Virus record (IMG/VR): IMGVR_UViG_3300038761_000007
Span: 1 to 38,633 of that record
Reading direction: 5' to 3' (one strand)
From: a virus
Length of the DNA stretch: 38,633 nt
The translations under genes were made by a program, and so were the position numbers. Positions 24,930 through 31,717 of this stretch are shown here, piece by piece (position 1 is the first letter of the stretch; each line of letters starts with the position of its first letter). A model generated the notes under the pieces. It saw only the letters and a list, made by a program, of their open reading frames with translations. It was not told the origin of the DNA and searched no databases.

Positions 24930-24963
24930 AATATTCCCCAAAATATAACAAGTCGTTGAAAAA

Positions 24964-25012
24964 TGGACGGGCAAAAGCACCCGCCTTTTAACTAGAGCCT
25001 TGTTTAAGGCTC
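24964..25012 (-). terminator. Tandem hairpins after the AP2-like gene, weak terminator
   Basis: GAGCCTT (24995-25001) pairs with AAGGCTC (25006-25012) around GTTT. Next, on the minus strand, GGCGGG pairs with CCCGTCC (with a bulge) around an 8-nt loop and is followed by ATTTTT. Together they could act as an inefficient terminator between the genes at 25073 and 24929. Confidence 0.5.
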
Positions 25013-25072
25013 GTCACTCACCACTTTATTAATTCAGCGATGCAAACTGCAGGCTATATTTTTTCGCTCTTC

Positions 25073-25348
25073 TTAGTCTCGACAACCCAACCTGCTATGG
25101 CCAAATTCAATATAAATACTCATAGGATCAAGGCTTTCCTCAATCAATCCGCTCTCTAGCATATAAGCGCAGGCTTTAATAAATGCGTCTTTTTGAGATT
25201 GTCGCGCCCCGAAATAAAACGATTTTGCCTTGGCCTTTCCATCCACTTTATGATTTACAGTGTAGCGAGTCATCGAGTAGCCCCGATCATTTTTTGTTTC
25301 ACCAATACTGAGCCCGGCTATGCCTGTAATATTGTGTTTACGTGCCAT
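25073..25348 (-). CDS. AP2/integrase-type DNA-binding domain-like protein
   Basis: 91 aa from the ATG at 25348. The pattern I-T-G-I-A-G-L-S, a Tyr-rich strand (YSMTRYTVNHKVDGK), K-S-F-Y-F-G and A-F-I-K-A-C-A-Y matches the three strands plus helix of small AP2-type domains in phage proteins. It probably binds DNA. Two boxB-like hairpins lie immediately ahead of its start, one ending 17 nt before the ATG. Confidence 0.65.
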   Translation of the reverse strand: MARKHNITGIAGLSIGETKNDRGYSMTRYTVNHKVDGKAKAKSFYFGARQSQKDAFIKACAYMLESGLIEESLDPMSIYIEFGHSRLGCRD

Positions 25349-25365
25349 TGATCTGTTTCCATAAG

Positions 25366-25380
25366 CTGCCTGACCGGCAG
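25366..25380 (-). other. boxB-like hairpin 4
   Basis: Minus strand CTGCC GGTCA GGCAG: a 5-bp stem with a 5-nt loop starting G and ending A, located 17 nt before the AP2-like gene start. Member of a four-copy set in this region. Confidence 0.6.
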
Positions 25381-25413
25381 TGAAATTGAAAAAGTGGAAC
25401 ATATTTTTTTAAG

Positions 25414-25428
25414 CTGCTTGTTCAGCAG
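25414..25428 (-). other. boxB-like hairpin 3
   Basis: Minus strand CTGCT GAACA AGCAG: 5-bp stem and GAACA pentaloop, comparable to the GAAAA/GAAGA loops of lambda boxB. It lies between the DUF1456-like gene and the AP2-like gene. Confidence 0.65.
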
Positions 25429-25450
25429 TTATCAGCAATAACGCATTTTA

Positions 25451-25714
25451 CTAAACTGACTTCTCGTCAGTATAAAAAAGATCAATACCTTTCTCTTGCT
25501 GCTTATCTCGATATTCGAACAACCCGGATATAAAGCCATCAAGCACCTGGTCGGGCATATGCGTTGCTCTGGAGCCTTTGGTTGTGCGCCAGCCCTTAAT
25601 CAGTGATTTTGAAGCACGAATGCCGCCTAGTTTAAATATTTCTATCGTTAACTCGGGATGCCTGCTGCACCCGGTGAGATGCAATAGGCGATTGAAGATG
25701 TGGTTATTTGTCAT
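25451..25714 (-). CDS. DUF1456 (YehS-like) protein
   Basis: 87 aa. It begins M-T-N-N-H-I-F-N-R-L-L-H-L-T-G and continues with P-E-L-T-I-E-I-F-K-L-G-G and a W near 42, the repeat pattern of DUF1456/YehS. A full-length member has two copies of this unit; here only one and a charged tail are present. Possibly nucleic-acid binding. Its 3' end includes hairpin 2. Confidence 0.75.
   Translation of the reverse strand: MTNNHIFNRLLHLTGCSRHPELTIEIFKLGGIRASKSLIKGWRTTKGSRATHMPDQVLDGFISGLFEYRDKQQEKGIDLFYTDEKSV
25456..25470 (-). other. boxB-like hairpin 2
   Basis: Minus strand CTGAC GAGAA GTCAG: 5-bp stem with GAGAA pentaloop, overlapping the last codons of the DUF1456-like gene. Confidence 0.6.
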
Positions 25715-25725
25715 CTAAAATCCTG

Positions 25726-26115
25726 CTACCACTGATAATCGCAAGGCTCATTATTGATGACCATTTCAGCTCTTTCAGCGCCAAGAACGCCAACAAGCTC
25801 GTCTGCATCGAGAAAGCCGCCCACACCATCCTCTTCGACGAGCCAGCGTCTTTCCCCGCAGATTTCATATTCTTCACAAGTGATGGTGACCGCAGGCGCG
25901 GGAGTGTTCCCCGTGATTTTTTCAATGCAACCATTCATGCAATTTTCGTAAGCTGTCCAAAAAAGCTGATTATCAAGCACAACATTATCGGTGCCGCGCT
26001 CACAGAATCTGTAAGAAGGTTTGCCGTTTATAGTTATGTTTCCGCGCTTAAACGTGAGACCGTTGTCTTTAGCGATTTCGCGTATTTCTTTTATGGCTTC
26101 TGATTGAGTGTACAT
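25726..26115 (-). CDS. Hypothetical protein of the early operon
   Basis: 129 aa from the ATG at 26115 with AGGAGA ahead. The N-terminal helix M-Y-T-Q-S-E-A-I-K-E-I-R-E-I-A precedes a small beta domain (RGNITINGKPSYRFCERG), and the C-terminus is acidic. I know of no family. The start lies about 35 nt after hairpin 1. Confidence 0.75.
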   Translation of the reverse strand: MYTQSEAIKEIREIAKDNGLTFKRGNITINGKPSYRFCERGTDNVVLDNQLFWTAYENCMNGCIEKITGNTPAPAVTITCEEYEICGERRWLVEEDGVGGFLDADELVGVLGAERAEMVINNEPCDYQW

Positions 26116-26150
26116 ATTGATTCTCCTGAGCGAAGTTATTTGATTAATAC

Positions 26151-26165
26151 CTGCTTGTGCAGCAG
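26151..26165 (-). other. boxB-like hairpin 1
   Basis: Minus strand CTGCT GCACA AGCAG: 5-bp stem, pentaloop G-C-A-C-A. It lies in the 5' leader of the 129-aa gene, downstream of the Q-like gene. Confidence 0.6.
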
Positions 26166-26239
26166 ATGTCGTAACAATACAAAAAGGCAGCTTAGATAGC
26201 AAGAGTTTATTTCAATAAATTGCGACTTTTATTACAACA

Positions 26240-26803
26240 TTAAGCCGCCCGCGCATTAATCTCACCCAGCACCCGCGCCACCGGCCCCAGGGCACCACCG
26301 ATCAACTCATCTAGCGACGCTCTAGCAACAGCACAACGCCGCCCCCACTTATACCGAGCATCAAGACAGCGCCGATCAACACCCAGCGCACGCGCCATAT
26401 CTGCCTTGCTGTGCAACTCTCGGCCATTGCGCTCGCGCTGGCGAGTGTCGTGCAACAGCATCAGCAGCAGACGCTCCTCCGCCTCGCCCTCGGCATCGCT
26501 GCGCACATCGGGCACCCCGGCGGCATCCAGCGCCTTCACCAGCCATTCAAGCAAAAACATCTCCCGGTCAGCTTGTTTTTTTACGTCGCCCTCGCGGGGC
26601 TCGGTGTACGCCCACATACCCCAGGTGTAGCACTGCTCCGGTAAGTTATCGATAATCGCCATCACCCGCCCCGCCACCAGGCCGTCGAGAATGCGGTAAT
26701 CAGCCGTATTGCGCCCGCCACCACCAGCACCCTCGCCCCAGCTTTGCGCCCGCAAACCTTCAAACACCACCGCCCACGCTTGCCTTGCCGACCGTAAAAC
26801 CAT
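26240..26803 (-). CDS. Candidate late-gene antiterminator (Q-like)
   Basis: 187 aa from the ATG at 26803 (GGGTGG ahead). A helical region D-Y-R-I-L-D-G-L-V-A-G-R-V-M-A-I-I-D-N-L-P is followed by W-G-M-W-A-Y and a C-terminal HTH (SKADMARALGVDRRCLDARY), the layout of a phage protein type often encoded ahead of lysis genes and annotated as antitermination Q-like. The position before a PR'-tR'-like site agrees. Not a clear sequence match to lambda Q; HTH-based activation is the alternative. Confidence 0.55.
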   Translation of the reverse strand: MVLRSARQAWAVVFEGLRAQSWGEGAGGGGRNTADYRILDGLVAGRVMAIIDNLPEQCYTWGMWAYTEPREGDVKKQADREMFLLEWLVKALDAAGVPDVRSDAEGEAEERLLLMLLHDTRQRERNGRELHSKADMARALGVDRRCLDARYKWGRRCAVARASLDELIGGALGPVARVLGEINARAA

Positions 26804-26827
26804 TACCCACCCCACTTATTAACTCTG

Positions 26828-27016
26828 TTATTTCTTTCGACTCACCCGCCTAGCCATTTTTTTCGCTTTTCTCTTCGCTTTGCGCCGCTTCACTCCCGGC
26901 GCACCAGTTTTCACGGCTGCTTTTCTTTCACCACAACGCAGAGAAAACCCTCCGTTTCCCATTTGCACAACGGCCTCGATATCACTAATAATCCCGATTA
27001 TTGAAGCATTGCTCAT
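26828..27016 (-). CDS. 62-aa Lys/Arg-rich protein (possible RNA-binding)
   Basis: Start chosen at the ATG at 27016, with AAAGGA about five bases before it. The first 35 residues form a small helical/beta segment (MSNASIIGIISDIEAVVQMG). The last 20 residues are almost all Lys and Arg, as in arginine-rich motifs of N-type antiterminators, but also as in many DNA-binding tails. It overlaps the previous gene by 32 nt. Confidence 0.65.
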   Translation of the reverse strand: MSNASIIGIISDIEAVVQMGNGGFSLRCGERKAAVKTGAPGVKRRKAKRKAKKMARRVSRKK

Positions 27017-27203
27017 CATTTCCTTTGCCCTTTTCTTGCCTTCTCTTCTTTTCCTTGCGCTCAAATTCAAACTCAACATACAAGCGCACCCAATCCCTAA
27101 AATGGCCCGGAACCACCTCTTCCAAATACGCCCGCCGCTCGGCTCGGCTCGGCAGGGCGCAGCACTTGGCTGCATAATGCCGAGGGCGCAGCTCGTCGCG
27201 CAC
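26985..27203 (-). CDS. 72-aa hypothetical protein after ssb
   Basis: GTG start at 27203 inside the ssb stop (TAGTG), a coupled start. It contains A-L-P-S-R-A-E-R-R-A-Y-L-E-E-V-P-like and F-R-D-W-V-R-L-Y-V motifs that recur in small proteins next to ssb or replication genes in Pseudomonas and related phages. Highly charged C-terminus. Function unknown. Confidence 0.72.
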   Translation of the reverse strand: MRDELRPRHYAAKCCALPSRAERRAYLEEVVPGHFRDWVRLYVEFEFERKEKKRRQEKGKGNDEQCFNNRDY

Positions 27204-27688
27204 TAAAACGGAATATCATCATCAAAATTGTCAAACCCGCCACCCTGAGCAGGTGCCGCTTGCGGCGCGGCTGGTTGCCCTGGTTGTGCCCCCGCACCGG
27301 GCGCCTGCTGTTGAGCATACGCAGCGGTATTACCCGCACTCTCAGCCCCTCGGCTATCCAGCATCTGCATTTCACCCGCCACAATCTCCGTGGTGTAGCG
27401 GTCGGCGCCGGTGGTTTTGTCTTGCCATTTACGCGTGCGCAGCGAACCCTCAATGTAAACCTTGCTACCCTTGCGCAAATACTCCCCGGCAACCTCCGCC
27501 AGGCGGTTAAAGAAAATTACCCGGTGCCACTCCGTACGTTCCTGAGGTTGCCCGGTTTGCTTATCCTTCCAGGTCTCGCTGGTGGCAATATTCACATTGG
27601 TCACCGCACCGCCCGAGGGCATGTAGCGGGTGTCTGGGTCTTGCCCCAGGTTGCCGATTAAAATAACTTTGTTGATGCCTCTAGCCAT
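27203..27688 (-). CDS. ssb: Single-stranded DNA-binding protein
   Basis: 161 aa. The OB-fold domain occupies 1-110 ([13 protein letters not shown], then W-H-R-V-I-F-F-N and K-G-S-K-V-Y-I-E-G). A Gln/Pro/Ala/Gly linker follows, ending in the conserved acidic tip D-D-D-I-P-F that recruits partner proteins. It supports phage replication. The leader upstream holds a large inverted repeat. Confidence 0.96.
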   Translation of the reverse strand: MARGINKVILIGNLGQDPDTRYMPSGGAVTNVNIATSETWKDKQTGQPQERTEWHRVIFFNRLAEVAGEYLRKGSKVYIEGSLRTRKWQDKTTGADRYTTEIVAGEMQMLDSRGAESAGNTAAYAQQQAPGAGAQPGQPAAPQAAPAQGGGFDNFDDDIPF

Positions 27689-27742
27689 GGTTGATTCTCG
27701 TCAATACTTCGTTATGTGGAATTTCATCCCGTAGAACACGCT

Positions 27743-27890
27743 GTTATATTTTAAGTAATGAGCCGCGCTCTTCTGGTGGCTACGCGGTAGGTCTATCACT
27801 CTTTCGCCAAACCTTTTATGTATCGACCGGGACGGTTTGATTAGCAATCCCACAAGGCATACCTCATTTACCCATTACTTAAAATATAAC
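27743..27890 (-). other. 18-bp inverted repeat enclosing a branched structure ahead of ssb
   Basis: GTTATATTTTAAGTAATG (27743-27760) is the exact reverse complement of 27873-27890. Between them CCGCG (27763-27767) pairs with CGCGG (27783-27787), and AAACC (27809-27813) with GGTTT (27834-27838), giving a three-way-junction-like RNA. It covers the end of the upstream gene and most of the ssb leader. A structured regulatory RNA or a small MITE-like element are both possible. Confidence 0.7.
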
Positions 27891-28167
27891 CAGTAGCTCC
27901 AGCGGACCCGCTACGCTCACCGCTGAGCATGGGCTTTATCTGAAGAGTCTCGACCAATACTTCGCGTGTTGGTGCATCGTGCCCTGCATCACCCAGCACA
28001 CTCCCGCTGAAACCGCTCTCTCTCACGCTGCCTAAGCGACCTGCTGTCAACCTCAGCTGTTGCACGGGCACCAGTGGTATCGGCCCGTGTTTAGCAACCC
28101 ATGCGGCAACATCCCGCTCGTACTGCGCCAGCTTCGCTTTTTTCTCTACACTTAATGTTTTTCGCAT
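27868..28167 (-). CDS. Hypothetical protein with a basic N-terminal helix
   Basis: 99 aa, ATG preceded by AGAGGA. The N-terminal segment M-R-K-T-L-S-V-E-K-K-A-K-L-A-Q-Y-E-R-D-V is helical; the rest is Gly/Ser-rich with no recognised motif. Its last codons run into the 18-bp inverted repeat, so the C-terminus may have been altered by insertion of that element. It lies between the origin-like region and ssb. Confidence 0.65.
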   Translation of the reverse strand: MRKTLSVEKKAKLAQYERDVAAWVAKHGPIPLVPVQQLRLTAGRLGSVRESGFSGSVLGDAGHDAPTREVLVETLQIKPMLSGERSGSAGATGYILSNG

Positions 28168-28465
28168 TTCTTGGTCCTCTTTCTGGGTTTTTAAGCCTTT
28201 TTTACCCTGCCCCGGTTGCCCCGTTTTTAAACCCTAACCGGGGCAACGTAAGTTATTGATTTAATTCTATTTGCCCCGCATGCCCCGCATGCCACGCCTG
28301 TTTACGCGCACACGGGAGAGTTTTTTTATTTTAAAAACATACACACGTGCGCGCGGGAAACCCCGTGGCAAGCGTGGCATGCGGGGCATTCCCTTGGTTT
28401 TCAAGGGCTTAGCTTGCCCCGGCTTTGCAAAAAAAACGGGGCATCCGGGGCAAATCGGGGCATTT
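28168..28465. other. Iteron-rich candidate replication origin
   Basis: A 298-nt non-coding stretch. The 7-mer TGCCCCG occurs exactly at 28208, 28217, 28272, 28281 and 28415, and its complement CGGGGCA at 28239, 28382, 28437, 28446 and 28456; TGCCACG/CGTGGCA variants are at 28290, 28364 and 28373. Inverted repeats include a 17-bp pair (28281-28297 / 28372-28388), an internal 7-bp pair (28305-28311 / 28347-28353) and 9-bp pairs (28215-28223 / 28239-28247; 28414-28422 / 28445-28453). An AT-rich tract (28321-28340) lies centrally. It is next to the P4-alpha-like primase-helicase gene. Confidence 0.75.
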
Positions 28466-30970
28466 TTACGCAACATTGCTAAAACCTCCGCCAGAAACGG
28501 GCGCGGCAAGCAATTTATCCCACTGCTCAACACAGTCACCCAGCCACTCGCCTTGCGTTTTCCCCGGTGGCATAGCAACATCGCGGGGCAGAAAGAAGCG
28601 CGCCTTGGCTGTTGAGTGCCCACTCTCGTAATGCACACCCGCCCGACTACGCAACCAGTCGAGGGTTTTAATTAGCCCGGTAAACTTATTGCTACTAATC
28701 GCCCGCTCGCCCTGGCCCTTGCACCAGCGCTCGTAAAATTTGTACAGGTCTTTATTGCGCACTGGCACATACGGCGCGTCGGTTTCACCCGCCTGCCATT
28801 GCAGAGCGAACAACTCCCACCCCGCCCGGCCAAAGTTAATCAATCGCTCTTTAGCAGCACTGCGGGGCGGTTTGGTGTGGGTGTTAAAATCTTTTAGATC
28901 CCACGCCAGCAAATAGGCATAAAACGCTTCAATGCCACCGTTGGCTATCTCATGGGCCACCTGCTGCTGCAGCTCGTCGCTGAGCTTCCAGCGGGGCCAC
29001 ACCACGAAAAACCGCCGGTCCTCGTCCTCGATGTACATGGGTTGCACCTCGTTCGACAAAAACACCGAATTCATGCAGTTCATCTCTTCCCAGCCGGTAA
29101 CGAACTTCTGTTCAACCCGGAAGGTCTCGCCGGTCACCATCTGCTTCACAAGGCCCATATAGTCGTACTTTTGGCCACGAGAGAAAATCTCCTCAAACAC
29201 CGCGTACAGCTTTTGGCTACGCCACACCGTGTACTTGTCTTCAAGCTCGTGCTGGCTCACCGTGGCACTGTATTCGCCATAAATCTGGCGCATTACACCG
29301 TCGAAAAACAGGCTTTTACCCGCACCCTGCTTATTACTGTGCATTAATACAGCCGTGGCCATTTTCGCGCCCACCTGCTGCAAAGGCAGAGCCAGCCAAC
29401 TCATTAGCCAGCGCCAGTCGTCCTGGTCTTCATTACACAAACTAAACACCAGTTTTTGAATGCCCACACACGCACTGTCATTGCGCACAGGCTGCAAGGG
29501 CAGGCCCCGAAACATATTAATGTAAGCGCCGTCGCGGCCCTTCTGCCGAGGGTCGAACAACAAATCAGTGTGATGCAACTCGTGGCGTTTAGGGTGCTTC
29601 AGCCAGTCTTCGTAATCGTCAGCCAACTGCAAGCGCAGCGCGTTAACATTCACCCGCTCGCGGCGCAACCGGTCCCACACATCAGTGGTGCCCGCAAGGT
29701 AAACAAAGCGCTTTAAGGCATCTGTCAGCCCCCCGCGCCCCTCAGCCTTGGCGGCCGCAATATCATCCAACAGGTCGAGCTGCTGCACCTCTTTACGCGC
29801 AGGGTCTTTTACCCACGCGTCCCACAAATTAGCCAGCAATGTCTTGGCAGCTTGCTTGTTCATCAAACGCTTGTATTTGTAATCCCACACCTTGGCATCA
29901 GGCATAGCCAGCGCAAATCGCTCAAGTGCTTTGTCGAGCGTCAGCGCGCCACCAGCACTCACCGGGGGCGCGGGGGTTTCACACGGGCGCTGCGTGGCAG
30001 CCAACAACTGCTTTTTCACCTCAGCCAAGCCCGCCTGCACGTGTAAATCATTCCAATCCGTGCCACGCTCGGCATCGGGTGCAAACTCAGGAACCACCAC
30101 ACGGCCACCGCAATGCTGGGCCGCTTTAGTGGCAGCAGCAACACCCGGGTTACCCTGTGTTTTATAGTCATCGTCGGCGCAAATCATGAAAATAGCGTCT
30201 GGGTGTTGCGCATGCAGCGCCTTAGCCACGGCCAGCACGTTGCCTGCGTCAAACGCCACGGCGACTGTCCAGCCCATGGCTTGGCGAATGCTGGCGCCGG
30301 TGACGTAACCCTCTACAATAGCAATGGGGGCGCGGGGGGTAATATCCCCCAACAAATGCCAACTGCCCCGCTTTTGCGTACCGGTCAAAAACTTCTTATC
30401 GCCGTTGCCTTGAATAAACTGCAGGCCCACCAGGGCGCGTTCGGCATTGCGCACCGGCACCACCACACTGCCCCGGCTAAAACGCAGGCCCCAGGCTTTT
30501 ACTTGCTTGCAAGCTAAATAATCACTCGCCCCAGCATCGGGCAAGGCATCCCAAATCTTCGCGCTGCGTTCAATACAATCCTCCACTTTCGAGGCATGGG
30601 CCGCTTCAGCCTTCGCCTGCTGCGCGGCCACTTTTTCGCGCCGCTGCGCCTGGGCTTTCATTAATTCAATTTTTTCTTCAGCGCTGGGCTCAGCCTTTGC
30701 CGGCTGCCAGCCACCATCTTTAGCCTGGGCAATTAACGTACCAATGGTAATGCCGCCACTGGCCTTAACCGACCGCCAGGTGGCCCGCGCATCGTCAGGC
30801 TTGTAGCTGGCCCCGCCCTGGCTCCAATTATCGAAGGCATCAAAACCCTCGTCGCCAAACTCGGCTTTTAGCGCCATAGCAATTTGCGCCCACTCGTCGC
30901 GGGGCAAATCGGGGTTTATATGGGCCAGCGCATCGTCGGCATCGGCCAGGGTGAATTGATACTCTTTCAC
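28466..30970 (-). CDS. Primase-helicase (PriCT_2, Toprim, DUF5906), P4-alpha-like
   Basis: 834 aa. PriCT_2-type N-terminus (about 5-80), a charged linker, and a Toprim domain with Glu220 (AIVEGYVTGAS) and the D-D-D at 266-268. A large helical segment precedes the SF3/DUF5906 helicase with Walker A H-S-N-K-Q-G-A-G-K-S at 544-553. It should prime and unwind at the origin. It begins with ATGA overlap with the DUF6378-like gene. The iteron cluster sits directly after its stop. Confidence 0.92.
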   Translation of the reverse strand: MKEYQFTLADADDALAHINPDLPRDEWAQIAMALKAEFGDEGFDAFDNWSQGGASYKPDDARATWRSVKASGGITIGTLIAQAKDGGWQPAKAEPSAEEKIELMKAQAQRREKVAAQQAKAEAAHASKVEDCIERSAKIWDALPDAGASDYLACKQVKAWGLRFSRGSVVVPVRNAERALVGLQFIQGNGDKKFLTGTQKRGSWHLLGDITPRAPIAIVEGYVTGASIRQAMGWTVAVAFDAGNVLAVAKALHAQHPDAIFMICADDDYKTQGNPGVAAATKAAQHCGGRVVVPEFAPDAERGTDWNDLHVQAGLAEVKKQLLAATQRPCETPAPPVSAGGALTLDKALERFALAMPDAKVWDYKYKRLMNKQAAKTLLANLWDAWVKDPARKEVQQLDLLDDIAAAKAEGRGGLTDALKRFVYLAGTTDVWDRLRRERVNVNALRLQLADDYEDWLKHPKRHELHHTDLLFDPRQKGRDGAYINMFRGLPLQPVRNDSACVGIQKLVFSLCNEDQDDWRWLMSWLALPLQQVGAKMATAVLMHSNKQGAGKSLFFDGVMRQIYGEYSATVSQHELEDKYTVWRSQKLYAVFEEIFSRGQKYDYMGLVKQMVTGETFRVEQKFVTGWEEMNCMNSVFLSNEVQPMYIEDEDRRFFVVWPRWKLSDELQQQVAHEIANGGIEAFYAYLLAWDLKDFNTHTKPPRSAAKERLINFGRAGWELFALQWQAGETDAPYVPVRNKDLYKFYERWCKGQGERAISSNKFTGLIKTLDWLRSRAGVHYESGHSTAKARFFLPRDVAMPPGKTQGEWLGDCVEQWDKLLAAPVSGGGFSNVA

Positions 30971-31266
30971 TGCGGCTTACCCCGCAGAATGTTAGACACC
31001 AGCTTGGTATAGCCCTCGACATCGTCCCAGCTGTCGAGGTACTCAGGGTCGCCATTAAGAATGCGCCCTATTTTGTGAGCCACCATCTCAAGCCCCTCTT
31101 TTTTATCATCACTCAAGCCAGCCCAGTTGGGGCTATCGACCATTGCTCTTTTAATGCTCTGCGTTATGCGCGCATGCTCGGCAAACAAACCATAGCGCTC
31201 ACCGCGCTGAGCGAGAATTTCATCCACACTCATGTCGTAAGGGTCGCTATATATCTCATCACTCAT
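30967..31266 (-). CDS. DUF6378-like small protein
   Basis: 99 aa from the ATG at 31266, chosen because a GGGGAG precedes it and the C-terminal motif is in register. The pattern R-Y-G-x-F-x-E-H-A-R-I-T-Q and K-I-G-R-I-L-N-G-D-P-E-Y-x-D-S-W-D-D-V-x-G-Y matches DUF6378, common near phage replication genes. Function unknown. Its start overlaps the preceding 39-aa gene by 8 nt. Confidence 0.85.
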   Translation of the reverse strand: MSDEIYSDPYDMSVDEILAQRGERYGLFAEHARITQSIKRAMVDSPNWAGLSDDKKEGLEMVAHKIGRILNGDPEYLDSWDDVEGYTKLVSNILRGKPQ

Positions 31267-31378
31267 CACCCACACTCCCCGCCGACTCAAACCAAGGCCC
31301 AGTGCGGTACAAACCACACTCAATTTCAGCGCGGCTTAAGCCCAGCAAGCGCAAGCGACGGTACTCACTCCAACTCAC
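31259..31378 (-). CDS. 39-aa coupled small protein
   Basis: GTG start at 31378 shared with the preceding TGA (GTGA). The protein starts V-S-W-S-E-Y-R-R-L-R-L-L-G-L-S-R-A-E-I and is a compact helical peptide with Trp and Arg. It overlaps both neighbours, as expected of a real translationally coupled gene, but the size keeps the call tentative. Confidence 0.55.
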   Translation of the reverse strand: MSWSEYRRLRLLGLSRAEIECGLYRTGPWFESAGSVGDE

Positions 31379-31542
31379 GACTGTGCACTCAACAATGCCC
31401 GCACCTTCTTAGCTCGGGCAACGTCACGCTGAGCCTCAAGCGCGGCGATGGCGGCCAACATAGTGCCGGGGCGCGGCAACAACGGCGCGCGCGGGGCAGC
31501 CTTTTTTGCACGGCTTAAATAGCTATCTCTAAACTCCGTCAT
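31375..31542 (-). CDS. 55-aa basic small protein
   Basis: ATG at 31542 with AAGGA upstream. M-T-E-F-R-D-S-Y-L-S-R-A-K-K then Ala/Pro/Leu/Arg-rich helix. No family recognised. It couples to the 39-aa gene by GTGA. Confidence 0.6.
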   Translation of the reverse strand: MTEFRDSYLSRAKKAAPRAPLLPRPGTMLAAIAALEAQRDVARAKKVRALLSAQS

Positions 31543-31554
31543 AACAATCCTTCT

Positions 31555-31668
31555 TCATACAATTGATTGATTAAAAACACGGCCTTGCGCAATTACCCCT
31601 TCAATTTTGTGCGAGGGAGGTTTCCGTTGCTGGGGCGAGAATGCCTGCGGGCGCACCCAGCCAGCCAT
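31555..31668 (-). CDS. 37-aa small protein
   Basis: ATG at 31668 with AGGTGA 8 nt upstream, ending just before the ribosome site of the next gene. Sequence M-A-G-W-V-R-P-Q-A-F-S-P-Q-Q-R-K-P-P. Short, but the ribosome site and tight packing support translation. Confidence 0.45.
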   Translation of the reverse strand: MAGWVRPQAFSPQQRKPPSHKIEGVIAQGRVFNQSIV

Positions 31669-31717
31669 TGCGCAATCACCTGGGGCCGTGACCAGGTTGA
31701 GGAGGCTCGCTCCCGCA

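Noticed and set aside
24607-24959. Plus-strand reading frames of 102-113 codons opposite the lysis leader
   Set aside because: They run antisense to the 73-aa gene with its ribosome site and have no ribosome site or recognisable motif; they are shadows.
25366-26165. Hairpins read as LexA boxes (CTG-N10-CAG)
   Set aside because: The spacing is CTG-N9-CAG, 15 nt in total, one base too short, and the centres do not fit the LexA consensus.
27743-27890. Integron attC site
   Set aside because: The terminal GTT/AAC blocks are in the reverse order to the attC core sites, and no integrase of that type or cassette array is visible.
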